Positions 42,041-52,084 are shown, numbered from the stretch's first letter. The stretch: DNA of 64,000 nt from Celeribacter baekdonensis (GCF_900102315.1 NZ_FNBL01000001.1:509841-573840); one strand, 5' to 3'. Numbers and translations: made by a program. Notes: a model not told the origin generated them from the letters alone.

Positions 42041-43150
42041 ATGAAAACGCGCGCAGCCGTGGCCTTTGAGGCCAAGAAACCGTTGGAAATTGTTGAACTT
42101 GACCTTGAAGGCCCGAAGGCCGGCGAAGTTTTGGTTGAAATCATGGCGACCGGCATTTGCCACACCGACGCCTATACGCTCGACGGATTGGACAGCGAGG
42201 GATTGTTCCCTTGCGTGTTGGGGCACGAAGGTGCGGGCATTGTGCGTGAAGTCGGTGCGGGGGTTAAGTCCGTGAAACCCGGCGATCACGTCATTCCGCT
42301 TTACACGCCCGAGTGTCGCGAATGTAAATCTTGCCTCTCTGGCAAAACCAACCTCTGCACCTCGATCCGCGCCACCCAAGGCAAGGGGGTGATGCCCGAC
42401 GGCACCTCGCGGTTCAGCTACAAAGGCGAAACGCTGTACCATTACATGGGCTGTTCGACCTTTTCGAACTTCACCGTTTTGCCGGAAATCGCGCTGGCGA
42501 AAATCCGCGACGACGCCCCGTTTGACAAAGCCTGTTACATTGGCTGCGGCGTGACCACCGGCGTCGGGGCAGTAACCAACACCGCGAAAGTCGAAGTCGG
42601 GTCGAACGTGATCGTGTTCGGTTTGGGTGGCATCGGCCTGAACGTGTTGCAAGCCGCGCGCATGGTTGGCGCAGATAAAATCATCGGCGTCGACATCAAT
42701 GACGACAAAGAAGAATGGGGCAAACGCTTTGGCATGACCCATTTCGTCAACCCGCTCAAAGTCGAAGGCGACATCGTCCAACACCTTGTTGAGTTGACCG
42801 ACGGCGGCGCGGATTACACCTTTGATTGCACCGGCAACACCACGGTGATGCGCCAAGCACTTGAGGCCTGTCATCGCGGTTGGGGTGTTTCGACCGTGAT
42901 CGGCGTGGCCGAAGCGGGCAAGGAAATCTCCACCCGCCCGTTCCAATTGGTCACCGGACGCGTGTGGCAAGGCTCGGCTTTTGGTGGCGCGAAGGGGCGC
43001 ACCGATGTGCCGAAAATCGTCGATTGGTACATGAACGGCAAGATCGAGATTGACCCGATGATCACCCATGTTCTGACCTTGGATGAGATCAATACAGGTT
43101 TTGATCTGATGCATGCGGGCAAATCGATCCGTTCGGTCGTGGTGTTCTGA
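42041..43150 (+). CDS. frmA: S-(hydroxymethyl)glutathione dehydrogenase (class III alcohol dehydrogenase)
   Basis: The 369-residue zinc alcohol dehydrogenase has the catalytic zinc ligands in [10 protein letters not shown] and GHEGAGIV, the structural four-Cys cluster [15 protein letters not shown], and the NAD fold GLGGIGLNV. It oxidises the glutathione adduct of formaldehyde to S-formylglutathione. A GGGAGGAG site precedes the ATG. fghA overlaps its stop by one base. Length and motifs fit GSH-FDH. Confidence 0.97.
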   Translation: MKTRAAVAFEAKKPLEIVELDLEGPKAGEVLVEIMATGICHTDAYTLDGLDSEGLFPCVLGHEGAGIVREVGAGVKSVKPGDHVIPLYTPECRECKSCLSGKTNLCTSIRATQGKGVMPDGTSRFSYKGETLYHYMGCSTFSNFTVLPEIALAKIRDDAPFDKACYIGCGVTTGVGAVTNTAKVEVGSNVIVFGLGGIGLNVLQAARMVGADKIIGVDINDDKEEWGKRFGMTHFVNPLKVEGDIVQHLVELTDGGADYTFDCTGNTTVMRQALEACHRGWGVSTVIGVAEAGKEISTRPFQLVTGRVWQGSAFGGAKGRTDVPKIVDWYMNGKIEIDPMITHVLTLDEINTGFDLMHAGKSIRSVVVF

Positions 43151-43989
43151 TGACGCTTGGAACCGTTTCAACCAACACGGCCTTCGGTGGCACGCAGGGG
43201 GTTTACACCCACCCGTCCACCGAGACCGGAACGGAAATGACCTTTTCCGTTTTCGTGCCAGATCACGCGCCGGGGGAAAAACTCCCGGTGCTTTGGTATC
43301 TTTCGGGCCTGACCTGCACCCATGCCAATGTCACCGAAAAGGGTGAGTTTCGCGCGGCTTGTGCTGAACATGGCGTGATTTTCGTTGCCCCCGACACCAG
43401 CCCTCGTGGCGAGGGCGTGCCGGACGATGCCGATGGCGCTTATGATTTTGGTCTGGGCGCGGGGTTTTATGTCAACGCGACGGAAGAACCATTTGCCAAA
43501 AACTATCGGATGCAGGCCTATATCGAAACTGAACTGCCCGATCTGATCGCGGCCAATTTCCCCGCCGATATGACGCGTCAGGGCATCACCGGCCATTCGA
43601 TGGGCGGGCACGGCGCGTTGACCATCGCGCTACGCAATCCGGATCGGTTCAAATCCGTCTCCGCCTTTGCGCCGATCGTCTCGCCGCTGAATTGCCCTTG
43701 GGGCGAAAAGGCGCTCACGGGCTACATCGGTGCGGATCGCGCCGATTGGCGCGCCTATGATGCCTGCGCTTTGATCGAAGATGGCGCCTCTGTCCGCGAT
43801 ATTCTGGTCGATCAGGGCACCGGGGATAATTTCCTCGAAGGTCAGTTGAAGCCCGAGTTGCTACAAGCGATCTGTGACGCCAAAGGTCAAAAGCTGACCC
43901 TGCGGATGCAGGAGGGCTATGATCACAGTTACTATTTCATCTCAACTTTCATGGCCGATCACGTCGCGTGGCACGCCGCGCGGATGTAA
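43150..43989 (+). CDS. fghA: S-formylglutathione hydrolase
   Basis: The 279-residue alpha/beta hydrolase has the nucleophile elbow GHSMGGHGAL, catalytic Asp in a DQGTGDNFL block and catalytic His in GYDHSYYF. It releases formate and glutathione from S-formylglutathione. Its ATG overlaps the stop of frmA (TGATG), so expression is coupled. The formate can be used by the fds enzyme encoded just downstream on the opposite strand. Confidence 0.96.
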   Translation: MTLGTVSTNTAFGGTQGVYTHPSTETGTEMTFSVFVPDHAPGEKLPVLWYLSGLTCTHANVTEKGEFRAACAEHGVIFVAPDTSPRGEGVPDDADGAYDFGLGAGFYVNATEEPFAKNYRMQAYIETELPDLIAANFPADMTRQGITGHSMGGHGALTIALRNPDRFKSVSAFAPIVSPLNCPWGEKALTGYIGADRADWRAYDACALIEDGASVRDILVDQGTGDNFLEGQLKPELLQAICDAKGQKLTLRMQEGYDHSYYFISTFMADHVAWHAARM

Positions 43990-44004
43990 CGTTTTGGGGC
44001 CGCA

Positions 44005-44208
44005 TCACAACACGGTTGCGGCCTCAATCACCAACGGATCAAGCCCCTGCCCGCCTTCGGCCAAATAGGCGCGCAGTTGCGCAATCATCCGTGGTTCCCA
44101 AAAATCTTTAATGTGCTGTGCCACGCCGCGCGCCTGATCCACCCCCGGTTGGGTGTTGAAAAACGCGGCAATTTGATTGGCCATCAAGATCATTTTATCA
44201 TTGGTCAC
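44005..44208 (-). CDS. fdsD: Formate dehydrogenase delta subunit
   Basis: The 67-residue protein starts at a GTG whose bases overlap the fdhD stop (GTGA), giving VTNDKMILMANQIAAFF, with helical content and conserved FFNTQPG and HIKDFWEPRM. FdsD is a small subunit needed for activity or assembly of NAD-linked formate dehydrogenase. It is last in the fdsGBA-fdhD-fdsD operon. Length is typical. The start would be missed if only ATG were considered. Confidence 0.88.
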   Translation of the reverse strand: MTNDKMILMANQIAAFFNTQPGVDQARGVAQHIKDFWEPRMIAQLRAYLAEGGQGLDPLVIEAATVL

Positions 44209-44978
44209 AGAACGGTTTCCTTTCCTGTCTGCGCATGGGCATAGGGCACAATCGCCTCGCGCCGGATCACGCAAAGCGTCATGCCACAACGCCCGGCCAA
44301 ATCGACCGCCGCCCGTGTCGGGCTTGAGAGGCTGAACAATCCGCGCAGGCCCACGCGCGCGCATTTTTGCACCAAATCGACCGAAAGCCGCGAGGTGATC
44401 AACACCGCGCCTTTGCTCAGATCGCGATCCCCAAGCGCGCCGATGAGTTTGTCCAACGCATTGTGCCGCCCGACATCTTCGCGCAGCGTCACCAATCCCG
44501 TGGCGTCAAAAAACCCCGCCGCATGCATCGCGCCCACGTCTTCGCGCCGTTTCTGTCCGGCGGTCAACGCCGCAAGCGCCGCACGGGCGTGATCCATCAG
44601 GCCCGGCTCCATCGGTGCAACCTGTCCGGGAAAGGCACTCGCCTGCGCCAGACTGTCGATGCCACAAAGGCCACAACCGACGGGACCAACGGCGGCGCGA
44701 CGGCGCGCATCCACGGCCTGCGCGCGCTCCTCAGGGATGCGCCCACGCACCTCAAAGCCGGTCTCATGCCGGATCGCCGTCACCTCTGTGACCTCTGAGC
44801 CGCGGGTCACGATGCCCTCAGAGCAGGCAAATCCGCGCAAGAAATCCGGCAAATCAAACGGCGATGCCATCATCACCGCCGCCGTCGAGCCATTGAACAC
44901 CAGCGCCACGGGTTGTTCCTCCGGCAGGGCATCCACTGTCATGGGGGCCCCGGACTTGGAGGTGGTGACGCCACTCAT
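44205..44978 (-). CDS. fdhD: Formate dehydrogenase accessory sulfurtransferase FdhD
   Basis: FdhD carries sulfur from IscS to the molybdenum cofactor of formate dehydrogenase. The 257-residue protein has the conserved CGLCG motif in VGCGLCGIDSL, and EDVGRHNALDKLIG and ITSRLSVDLVQK blocks. Its ATG overlaps the fdsA stop (ATGA). A longer upstream frame was discarded. Order and coupling agree with fds operons elsewhere. Confidence 0.95.
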   Translation of the reverse strand: MSGVTTSKSGAPMTVDALPEEQPVALVFNGSTAAVMMASPFDLPDFLRGFACSEGIVTRGSEVTEVTAIRHETGFEVRGRIPEERAQAVDARRRAAVGPVGCGLCGIDSLAQASAFPGQVAPMEPGLMDHARAALAALTAGQKRREDVGAMHAAGFFDATGLVTLREDVGRHNALDKLIGALGDRDLSKGAVLITSRLSVDLVQKCARVGLRGLFSLSSPTRAAVDLAGRCGMTLCVIRREAIVPYAHAQTGKETVL

Positions 44979-47908
44979 TCGGCCGCCGCAATCCGGCGGG
45001 ATTTTTCCGCCTGTGCCGAATAGGTTTGTTGCCATTCGCTCGGCCCGTTTGAGGCCGCAACCTGCACCGCTGTCACCTTATATTCCGGGCAATTGGTCGC
45101 CCAATCGGAATACTCCGTGGTGATGACATTGGCCTGTGTGTCGGGGTGGTGGAAGGTGGTATAGACCACGCCGGGGCTGACCCGATCCGTCACTTTGGCG
45201 CGCAGCGAGGTTTCGCCCGACCGCGAGGCCAAGCGCACCCAATCGCCATCCTTGAGGCCGCGATTTTCGGCGTCATGCGGATGGATTTCCAACAGGTCTT
45301 GGTCATGCCAAAGCGAATTCTTGGTCCGCCGGGTTTGCGCGCCGACGTTATATTGGCTCAGAATCCGCCCGGTGGTCAGCAACAGCGGAAAGCGCGGCCC
45401 GGTTTTCTCGTCGGTCGGGATATATTCGGTGACGATGAACCGCCCCTTGCCGCGCATGAACCCGTCGACATGCATCAGAGGCGTCCCAATCGGATGCTCC
45501 TCATTACAGGGCCATTGCACCGAGCCTTCGGCCTCCAAAAGCGCATAATCAACACCGGCAAAAGAGGGCGTGGTGGCGGCGATCTCATCCATGATTTCCG
45601 CCGGATGCGTGTAGGTCCAGCGCCCGCCACCGGTTTCCTTCAACACAGCATTGGCCAGCATTTGGGTGACTTCCCAATCGGCATAGCCGTTTTTCGGCGC
45701 CATGACTTTACGCACCCGGTTGATCCGGCGTTCGGCGTTGGTGAAAGTGCCGTCTTTTTCCAAAAACGTCGATCCGGGGAGGAACACATGGGCGTAATTG
45801 GCGGTTTCGTTGAGGAACAGATCATGCACGATGACACAGTCCATCGCCGCAAGCCCCGCTGCCACATGTTTGGTGTCCGGGTCCGATTGCAGGATGTCTT
45901 CGCCCTGACAATAAAGCCCCTTAAAGGTCCCATCGACCGCCGCATCCAACATATTCGGAATGCGCAGGCCCGGTTCCGCGTCCAAACTGACGCCCCACAC
46001 CCGTTCAAACATCTGCCGCGCCTCATCCGTTTTGACATGGCGGTAGCCCGGAAATTCATGCGGGAAAGAGCCCATATCGCAGGAGCCCTGAACGTTGTTT
46101 TGACCGCGAAGCGGGTTCACCCCCACGCCTTCGCGGCCGATATTGCCGGTCATCATCGCGAGGTTGGCGATGGCCATGACGGTGGTGGACCCTTGGCTGT
46201 GCTCCGTCACGCCAAGCCCATAATAGATCGCGCCATTGCCACCCGTCGCAAAAGCCCGCGCAGCCTGCCGCAGCGTTTCGGCGGAGACACCTGTGAGCGC
46301 CTCTGTGGCTTCGGGCGCGTGGCGATCTTCGCTGATAAAGGCTTTGTAATCCTCCCAAGCGTCAAGATCACAGCGCGCGTTGATGAACGTCTCGTCCATC
46401 AGCCCTTCGGTCACGATGACATGCGAGAGGGCCGAGACCACGGCGACGTTGGTGCCGGGTCTGAGCGGCAGGTGATGCCCCTCGCCCATATGTGGCGTCT
46501 GCAAAAGATCAATCCGACGCGGGTCCACCACAATCAGTTTCGCGCCCTGACGCAGACGTTTGCGCAGGCGCGAGGCAAAGACCGGATGGCCATCCGTCGG
46601 GTTTGCGCCGATGACGATGATCACATCTGATTTCTCAACGGAATCAAAATCCTGCGTGCCCGCAGAGGTGCCGAATGTTTGGCCTAACCCATAGCCCGTT
46701 GGCGAATGGCACACGCGCGCGCAGGTGTCGGTGTTGTTGTTGCCAAACACCGCGCGGGTGAGTTTTTGCACCAGATAGGTTTCCTCATTGGTGCAGCGTG
46801 ACGAGGTGATCACGCCGATGCTCTTTTGGCCGTATTTGGCCTGAAGCCCGACGAGTTTCTTGGCGGCAAAGCCAAGCGCCTCCTCCCAGGACACCTCTTT
46901 CCATGGCTGATCAACGCTGTCGCGGATCATCGGGTTGAGGATGCGATCCGAATGCGAGGCATAGCCATAGGCAAAGCGCCCTTTGACACAGGAATGCCCC
47001 CGGTTCGCCTTGCCATGTTTATAGGGCACCATGCGGACCAATTGATCGCCCTGCATCTCCGCCTTGAAGCTACAACCGACGCCACAATAGGCGCAGGTGG
47101 TCACCACCGAACGGTCCGGCGTGCCCAGTTCAATGACGGATTTCTCCTGCAAGGTCGCGGTCGGGCAGGCCTGAACACAGGCACCGCAGGACACGCAATC
47201 GGAGGCCATGAAATTCTCCGCGCCGACCGCAACGCGGCTGTCAAAGCCCCGGCCTTCGATGGTCAGGGCGAATGTCCCCTGAACCTCTTCGCAGGCCCGC
47301 ACACAGCGGTTGCAGACGATACATTTGGAGGCGTCATAGGTGAAATACGGGTTGCTGTCGTCTTTTGGCAGCCATTCGGGATTGGCCGCCCCCGACGTAT
47401 CGCGCGCCTCGAAATGGTTGGCCAGTGGCGCGCTTTCCGGCGCTTTATAGCGCACATCGCGCAGGCCCACAGCCCCGGCCATATCCTGCAATTCACAATC
47501 ATTGTTGGCGGCACAGGTCAGACAATCCAGCGGGTGATCGGAAATATAAAGCTCCATCACCCCCTTGCGCAGCTTACGCAGTTTCGCGGTTTGTGTGTGG
47601 ACTTTCATCCCGGCGTGAACCGGCGTGGTGCAGGACGCGGGCGTGCCTCTGCGCCCGTCGATCTCGACCGCACAGAGGCGGCAAGACCCAAAGGCCTCAA
47701 GACTGTCAGTGGCGCATAATTTCGGCACCTGGATGCCCGCCTCACTGGCCGCGCGCATCACCGATGTGCCCGCAGGCACGGTAATCTCCATGCCGTCGAT
47801 GGTCAAAGTGACCGGCGCGCCGGTGGCGGCGGGGGTGCCACGATCCGTCTCATCCTGAATGCCATTGCCCCACGCCCCAGCCTGTCCGGGGATGATGAAA
47901 TCTTTCAT
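44975..47908 (-). CDS. fdsA: NAD-dependent formate dehydrogenase alpha subunit
   Basis: The 977-residue molybdenum or tungsten enzyme starts with a [2Fe-2S] ferredoxin domain (CATDSL, CRLCAVE), a His/Cys cluster, two [4Fe-4S] sites (CIVCNRCVRACEE, CVSCGACVQACP), then the catalytic domain with CAYCGVGC. The metal ligand is Cys in ARVCHSPTGYG (near residue 400), so no selenocysteine is used. It oxidises formate to CO2 and passes electrons to FdsB. Start MKDFIIPGQ has an AAGGAGG site and overlaps the fdsB stop by ATGA. Confidence 0.97.
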   Translation of the reverse strand: MKDFIIPGQAGAWGNGIQDETDRGTPAATGAPVTLTIDGMEITVPAGTSVMRAASEAGIQVPKLCATDSLEAFGSCRLCAVEIDGRRGTPASCTTPVHAGMKVHTQTAKLRKLRKGVMELYISDHPLDCLTCAANNDCELQDMAGAVGLRDVRYKAPESAPLANHFEARDTSGAANPEWLPKDDSNPYFTYDASKCIVCNRCVRACEEVQGTFALTIEGRGFDSRVAVGAENFMASDCVSCGACVQACPTATLQEKSVIELGTPDRSVVTTCAYCGVGCSFKAEMQGDQLVRMVPYKHGKANRGHSCVKGRFAYGYASHSDRILNPMIRDSVDQPWKEVSWEEALGFAAKKLVGLQAKYGQKSIGVITSSRCTNEETYLVQKLTRAVFGNNNTDTCARVCHSPTGYGLGQTFGTSAGTQDFDSVEKSDVIIVIGANPTDGHPVFASRLRKRLRQGAKLIVVDPRRIDLLQTPHMGEGHHLPLRPGTNVAVVSALSHVIVTEGLMDETFINARCDLDAWEDYKAFISEDRHAPEATEALTGVSAETLRQAARAFATGGNGAIYYGLGVTEHSQGSTTVMAIANLAMMTGNIGREGVGVNPLRGQNNVQGSCDMGSFPHEFPGYRHVKTDEARQMFERVWGVSLDAEPGLRIPNMLDAAVDGTFKGLYCQGEDILQSDPDTKHVAAGLAAMDCVIVHDLFLNETANYAHVFLPGSTFLEKDGTFTNAERRINRVRKVMAPKNGYADWEVTQMLANAVLKETGGGRWTYTHPAEIMDEIAATTPSFAGVDYALLEAEGSVQWPCNEEHPIGTPLMHVDGFMRGKGRFIVTEYIPTDEKTGPRFPLLLTTGRILSQYNVGAQTRRTKNSLWHDQDLLEIHPHDAENRGLKDGDWVRLASRSGETSLRAKVTDRVSPGVVYTTFHHPDTQANVITTEYSDWATNCPEYKVTAVQVAASNGPSEWQQTYSAQAEKSRRIAAAE

Positions 47909-49422
47909 TCTGCGGCCTCCTTGTGCGGGGCGAAATCTTCGGGGAAATGTCTGAGCGCGGACATCACCGGAAAGGGCGTGAAGCCGCCCAAGGCGCAAAG
48001 CGAGCCATCGGTCATCACCTCGCAGAGATCCGTGAGCAACGCGATTGCACCCGCGTCGCCTTCGGCAATCCGATCAATCGTCTCAACACCGCGCACCGCA
48101 CCGATCCGGCAGGGCGTGCATTTGCCACAGCTTTCCACCGCGCAAAATTCCATCGCAAACCGCGCCATCGACAGCATGTCGGCGCTGTCATCAAACACCA
48201 CAATCCCGGCATGTCCGATGAGCGCCTTTTGCCCGTCGAATTCTTCATAACCAAAGGGTGTGTCAAACTGATCCGGGTGCAGATAGGCCCCCAAAGGCCC
48301 ACCGACCTGCACCGCCTTGACGGGCCGTCCAGAGGCGGTGCCCCCCGCAACTGTATTGACCAATTCGCCCAATGGCATGCCAAATGCGGTTTCAAACAGT
48401 CCACCAAATTGCACATTTCCTGCAATCTGGATCGGCATCGTGCCTTTTGAGCGACCAAGGCCAAACCCCGCATAATGCGCGGCCCCCTTGGCAAAAATCA
48501 CCGGCACTGTGGCCAGAGAGATCACATTGTTGACCACGGTCGGGCGGCCCAAAAACCCCTCCAACGCGGGCAAAGGCGGCTTGGCACGGACCACGCCACG
48601 TTTGCCTTCAAGCGAGTTGAGCAACGAGGTCTCTTCGCCGCACACGTAAGCCCCAGCCCCAGTGCGGACCTCCATGTCAAACGCCTTGCCAGAGCCGAGG
48701 ATGTCCACGCCCAAAACGCCCGCAGCGCGCGCAATTTCGACCGCGCGGGACATGACGGCGATGGCGTCCGGGTATTCGGAACGGATGTAGATATAGCCTT
48801 TGGTGGCGCCACAGCCGATCCCGGCGATGGCCATGCCTTCGATCAAGGTAAACGGGTCGCCTTCCATAATCATCCGGTCGGCAAAAGTGCCGCTGTCGCC
48901 TTCGTCAGCATTGCAGACGATATATTTTTGCGCCGCATGGGCCAAACGCACCGTGTCCCATTTGATCCCGGTCGGAAAGCCCGCGCCGCCACGTCCGCGC
49001 AGGCCGGAGAGTTTGACCTCATCAATGATCGCGTCTTGCGACATGGCAATGGCGCGCTTGAGGCCGGCGAGGCCCCCATGGGCCTCATAATCCGCGATGG
49101 AAAGCGGGTCGATGACGCCACATCGGGCAAAGGTCAGGCGGGTTTGACGGGCGAAAAACGGGATGTCTTCAACCGAACCCAGCGCCTCAACGCGACCGTC
49201 CAAAAGAGCCGCCGCATCATCTGGGGCAATCGGACCATAGGCCAGACGCACACCGTTTTTCTCAATCTCAACAAGCGGTTCAAGCCAGATCATGCCGCGC
49301 GTACCATTGCGGATGATCTCGACCTCAAGACCGCGATTTTGCGCCTCGACCATGAGCGCGTCAGCCACCTCATCGGCACCCAACGCCTTGGCGGCGCTGT
49401 CTCGGGGGACATAAATCCTCAT
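47905..49422 (-). CDS. fdsB: Formate dehydrogenase beta subunit (NADH- and FMN-binding)
   Basis: The 505-residue protein resembles NuoF: an N-terminal thioredoxin-like part, then SGLRGRGGAGFPTGIKW and NADEGDSGTF for FMN and NAD, GAGAYVCGEETSLLNSLEG, and a C-terminal [4Fe-4S] site ESCGKCTPCRIG. It hands electrons from FdsA to NAD. Its ATG overlaps the fdsG stop and its stop overlaps fdsA, so all three are coupled. Confidence 0.97.
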   Translation of the reverse strand: MRIYVPRDSAAKALGADEVADALMVEAQNRGLEVEIIRNGTRGMIWLEPLVEIEKNGVRLAYGPIAPDDAAALLDGRVEALGSVEDIPFFARQTRLTFARCGVIDPLSIADYEAHGGLAGLKRAIAMSQDAIIDEVKLSGLRGRGGAGFPTGIKWDTVRLAHAAQKYIVCNADEGDSGTFADRMIMEGDPFTLIEGMAIAGIGCGATKGYIYIRSEYPDAIAVMSRAVEIARAAGVLGVDILGSGKAFDMEVRTGAGAYVCGEETSLLNSLEGKRGVVRAKPPLPALEGFLGRPTVVNNVISLATVPVIFAKGAAHYAGFGLGRSKGTMPIQIAGNVQFGGLFETAFGMPLGELVNTVAGGTASGRPVKAVQVGGPLGAYLHPDQFDTPFGYEEFDGQKALIGHAGIVVFDDSADMLSMARFAMEFCAVESCGKCTPCRIGAVRGVETIDRIAEGDAGAIALLTDLCEVMTDGSLCALGGFTPFPVMSALRHFPEDFAPHKEAAE

Positions 49423-49913
49423 GCGCCGACCTCCGCCAAAACCACATCCAAACGGGTGTCACTGACCCGACCGATCACCTTGCCGTCCACCATCGCGGCG
49501 GGCGCGCAGGCGCAAAGACCAAGGCAATAGACCGGCTCAACGGTGACCGCGCCATTGGCGGTGGTGCCGTGCCAGTCCACACCCAGTTTTTTGAGCAACC
49601 GCTCCGCCATGGCGGTCGCCCCCATCGCTTGACAGGCCTCGGCCCGACAAATTTTCAACACATGTTTGCCCGACGGGCAGGCGCGAAAATCATGGTAAAA
49701 CGACAGCACGCCTTTGAGTTCGGCGCGGGTGATTTTGAGCGCGGCACAGAGCGGCGCGTGAGCGGTCTCGGGGACATAGCCATAGACCTCTTGCAGCGCA
49801 TGCAGCATTGGCAAGAGCGGGCCTTCGAGCGTCAAAAACGGGCGGATCACCGCCTCAATTTCGGATGCATCAGGCGGCGTCAGATCGGACTGGGCTGGCA
49901 TTCGGGTGCGCAT
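49419..49913 (-). CDS. fdsG: Formate dehydrogenase gamma subunit
   Basis: The 164-residue protein is NuoE-like with a [2Fe-2S] site formed by Cys residues in CRAEACQAMG and CLGLCACAP. It is first in the operon, preceded by GAGG, about 75 bases downstream of a LysR-type palindrome. An in-frame ATG at codon 5 (MPAQSD) is an alternative start. It completes the FdsGBA core that links formate to NAD. Confidence 0.95.
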   Translation of the reverse strand: MRTRMPAQSDLTPPDASEIEAVIRPFLTLEGPLLPMLHALQEVYGYVPETAHAPLCAALKITRAELKGVLSFYHDFRACPSGKHVLKICRAEACQAMGATAMAERLLKKLGVDWHGTTANGAVTVEPVYCLGLCACAPAAMVDGKVIGRVSDTRLDVVLAEVGA

Positions 49914-49987
49914 GGCTGGCCTCTTTGGTCATTTCCACCACAAGACCCGAGCGACACACAAAAGGTCAATATCGCTATTCCGTCAAC

Positions 49988-50006
49988 TGATAGAAATTTC
50001 CTATCA
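49988..50006. promoter_or_regulatory. LysR-type operator upstream of the fds operon
   Basis: TGATAG-AAATTTC-CTATCA is a perfect 6-bp inverted repeat with T-N11-A core. It overlaps the last codon of the LysR gene and lies about 75 bases before fdsG. A near copy lies at 50906-50924. Confidence 0.68.
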
Positions 50007-50906
50007 AACTGCCCCCGTTTCCGCCCGTATCCGCCGCGCCTCGGCCAACAGCGCCTCAATCACTGGTGTGTGGGGCGCGCGTTGTGGCACGACGAGGCCA
50101 ACCGTATGGCTCTCCCGGCCCTCTTTCCCACTCATCGGCACCAAGGACAGCCCCTTGCCCACCGCCAAAAACCGCGCGATGTCATCGGGCAGGACCGTGA
50201 TCCACTCCCCCGTCGCCACATTGGCGATCAGGGCGAGGATCGAGTTGGATTCGATCTGCGCTTCGGGCGCAATGCCCGCGCGCATGAAGGCTTGGTTGAT
50301 GATCCGGCGGTTTTGCATGTCCGGGGTCATCAGCGCCAGTTTTTGCCCATTCAGCTCACCCCAATCCACTTCTATGCGGCTGGCAAAGGGTGACGTCTTG
50401 GCACAGACCAACATCAAGCGCTCTTGGCCCAAGGCCTCGGTTTCGACCCGGCCCATCGGTTCGTTGTCCAGATAAGACAGGCCCGCGTCGATCTCGAAAT
50501 TCTCCAACATCGCCAAAATATCCCGCGAGGGGCGCGACAGGATGACAAAGCGCACTTTCGGGTGTTTGCGACTGACCGCATCGGCCAATTTGGCAACCAG
50601 GTTCAGCGCCGTTGGGATCACCGCAATGCGAAGCTGACCGGACAGCCCATGCCGGGTCGAGCGCATTTCCTCGCGCAACTGTCGCGCGTCCCCCGTGATC
50701 CGCCGCGCCCAATCCAAGGCCCGCGTTCCCTCCGGCGTCAACCCGCCATAGCGCGAACCGCGAAAGATCAGTTGCACACCCAGTTGATCCTCCAACTGTT
50801 TGATCCCCGCCGAGAGCGTCGGTTGGGTGATGCCAAGGCTCACGGCTGCGCGGCCAAAATGATGTTCGCGCGCCACCGCGATAAACATGTCGAGCTTGTC
50901 CAGCAT
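50004..50906 (-). CDS. LysR-family regulator of formate dehydrogenase
   Basis: The 300-residue protein starts MLDKLDMFIAVAREHH; a TTG five codons before is less likely. The helix-turn-helix spans LGITQPTLSAGIKQLEDQLG, followed by a LysR effector domain. It lies just upstream of fdsG on the same strand, and similar TGATAG palindromes occur at both ends of its gene, so it probably activates fds and controls itself. A formate-responsive role matches LysR genes found with fds operons in other bacteria. Confidence 0.9.
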   Translation of the reverse strand: MLDKLDMFIAVAREHHFGRAAVSLGITQPTLSAGIKQLEDQLGVQLIFRGSRYGGLTPEGTRALDWARRITGDARQLREEMRSTRHGLSGQLRIAVIPTALNLVAKLADAVSRKHPKVRFVILSRPSRDILAMLENFEIDAGLSYLDNEPMGRVETEALGQERLMLVCAKTSPFASRIEVDWGELNGQKLALMTPDMQNRRIINQAFMRAGIAPEAQIESNSILALIANVATGEWITVLPDDIARFLAVGKGLSLVPMSGKEGRESHTVGLVVPQRAPHTPVIEALLAEARRIRAETGAV

Positions 50907-50924
50907 GATAGAAATTTCCAATCG
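50906..50924. promoter_or_regulatory. Second LysR-type operator, at the start of the regulator gene
   Basis: TGATAG-AAATTTC-CAATCG shares 16 of 19 bases with the fds palindrome and touches the regulator's start codon, fitting autoregulation. Confidence 0.55.
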
Positions 50925-51233
50925 CTTTGCGCTAAAGTGATGGAAAACACCCCGTTAGACAATGAAAATCCCAAGACAAAATCCCGAGACCATGAAAATC
51001 CCTCAGCTTGACCGCGCGTGTCAGGAATCAGGCCATGCGTTTACCATTCCGGCGGCGAAACCGGCGAAACCGGGGGTGCCGCCGGGATTTGGCTTTGACG
51101 TCAATGCACGGCACGCAGTTGGCGGGCGATGGTGAATTTTCTCTCTGAGGTCTTCAGATAGACCTGAGCGCCCCCGTTTGACACCGAGTAGCAGAGGTGC
51201 GACCTTTTAAAGAGACACACGGGACAATTGACT
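50925..51233. other. Intergenic region before the glycosyltransferase gene
   Basis: Non-coding stretch of about 310 bases. CCGGCGGC and GCCGCCGG (about 51048 to 51090) could pair across a 24-base loop, but no T run follows. GGGAC precedes the glycosyltransferase ATG. No other structure was found. Confidence 0.35.
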
Positions 51234-52010
51234 ATGAGTACGCAAATTTTCCAAATTCTCATCACCGATGGCCCCGTGGATGACCAGCGTTTTTCGCCCT
51301 CGCTGACACAAAACATCGCCTCATTCAAAACGATCTACCCTCAGGCCAGCTATCACCTCTACACGCATGAAGAGATTTCCGACTATCTGGCCTCCGCCTT
51401 TCCAGCCGAGGTGGCTGAGGCCTATCACGCGTTGATCCCCTTTGCGTTCAAGGCCGACCTCGCCCGCTACTGTCTTTTGTATGACAAAGGCGGGATTTAT
51501 TCGGATCTCTCGCATTTGCACATGCGAGCCATTGAACCAGACTCTGGCAAAACCCTTGTGGTGTTTCGCGACATCATGGGACATCCGTCATGGGCCACCA
51601 GCAATGCACTTATTCATGCGGCCCCGAACCTTCCGGTGTTCCAGCGGGCTATTGAGCGGATCGTCTCGCATCATCGATCAGGGTATCACGGGCAATCGAC
51701 CCTGGATGTCACCGGGCCCTACCTGTTTGGCCGTGTGCTTTCGGAGGGGGAGGATTGGACGACAACGCAATTCGGAGAGTCCCGCCTGATCTCGCGCGAA
51801 CCATCGGGACGCGCCAATATCGTCAAAATGATGCCCAGCGGTGCCATTGTCTCCCTGCGCAATAAGGAAAAGGACTCGTCTATCGACGAAATGGTCGAGG
51901 GCCATGCGAACAACTACGCGCGGCTGTGGAAGAAAGGGCAAATCTGGGGCGACCGCAGCAAACCGGGACTGTTTAAACGCGGACCCAGTCGGCATTTAGG
52001 GCGTCCTTAA
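51234..52010 (+). CDS. GT32-type glycosyltransferase
   Basis: The 258-residue protein has the block FKADLARYCLLYDKGGIYSDLS, typical of sugar transferases with a DXD-like site (Gly_transf_sug, GT32). The usual second Asp is Ser here (DLS), so metal binding may be altered. No membrane helix is visible. It opens a small plus-strand group with a PhyH protein and a second glycosyltransferase, probably for surface polysaccharide. Donor and acceptor are unknown. A TTG two codons upstream is an alternative start. Confidence 0.82.
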   Translation: MSTQIFQILITDGPVDDQRFSPSLTQNIASFKTIYPQASYHLYTHEEISDYLASAFPAEVAEAYHALIPFAFKADLARYCLLYDKGGIYSDLSHLHMRAIEPDSGKTLVVFRDIMGHPSWATSNALIHAAPNLPVFQRAIERIVSHHRSGYHGQSTLDVTGPYLFGRVLSEGEDWTTTQFGESRLISREPSGRANIVKMMPSGAIVSLRNKEKDSSIDEMVEGHANNYARLWKKGQIWGDRSKPGLFKRGPSRHLGRP

Positions 52011-52084
52011 AACAAAGTCTTTCGACACTGCGGCACCTTCGGGCTACACTTGCCGGATAAAATGGCTCAAAAAGGGGATGTGAT

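Noticed and set aside
46690-46720. Possible selenocysteine in formate dehydrogenase
   Set aside because: The active-site codon reads Cys in VCHSPT and there is no in-frame TGA, so a SECIS search is not needed here.
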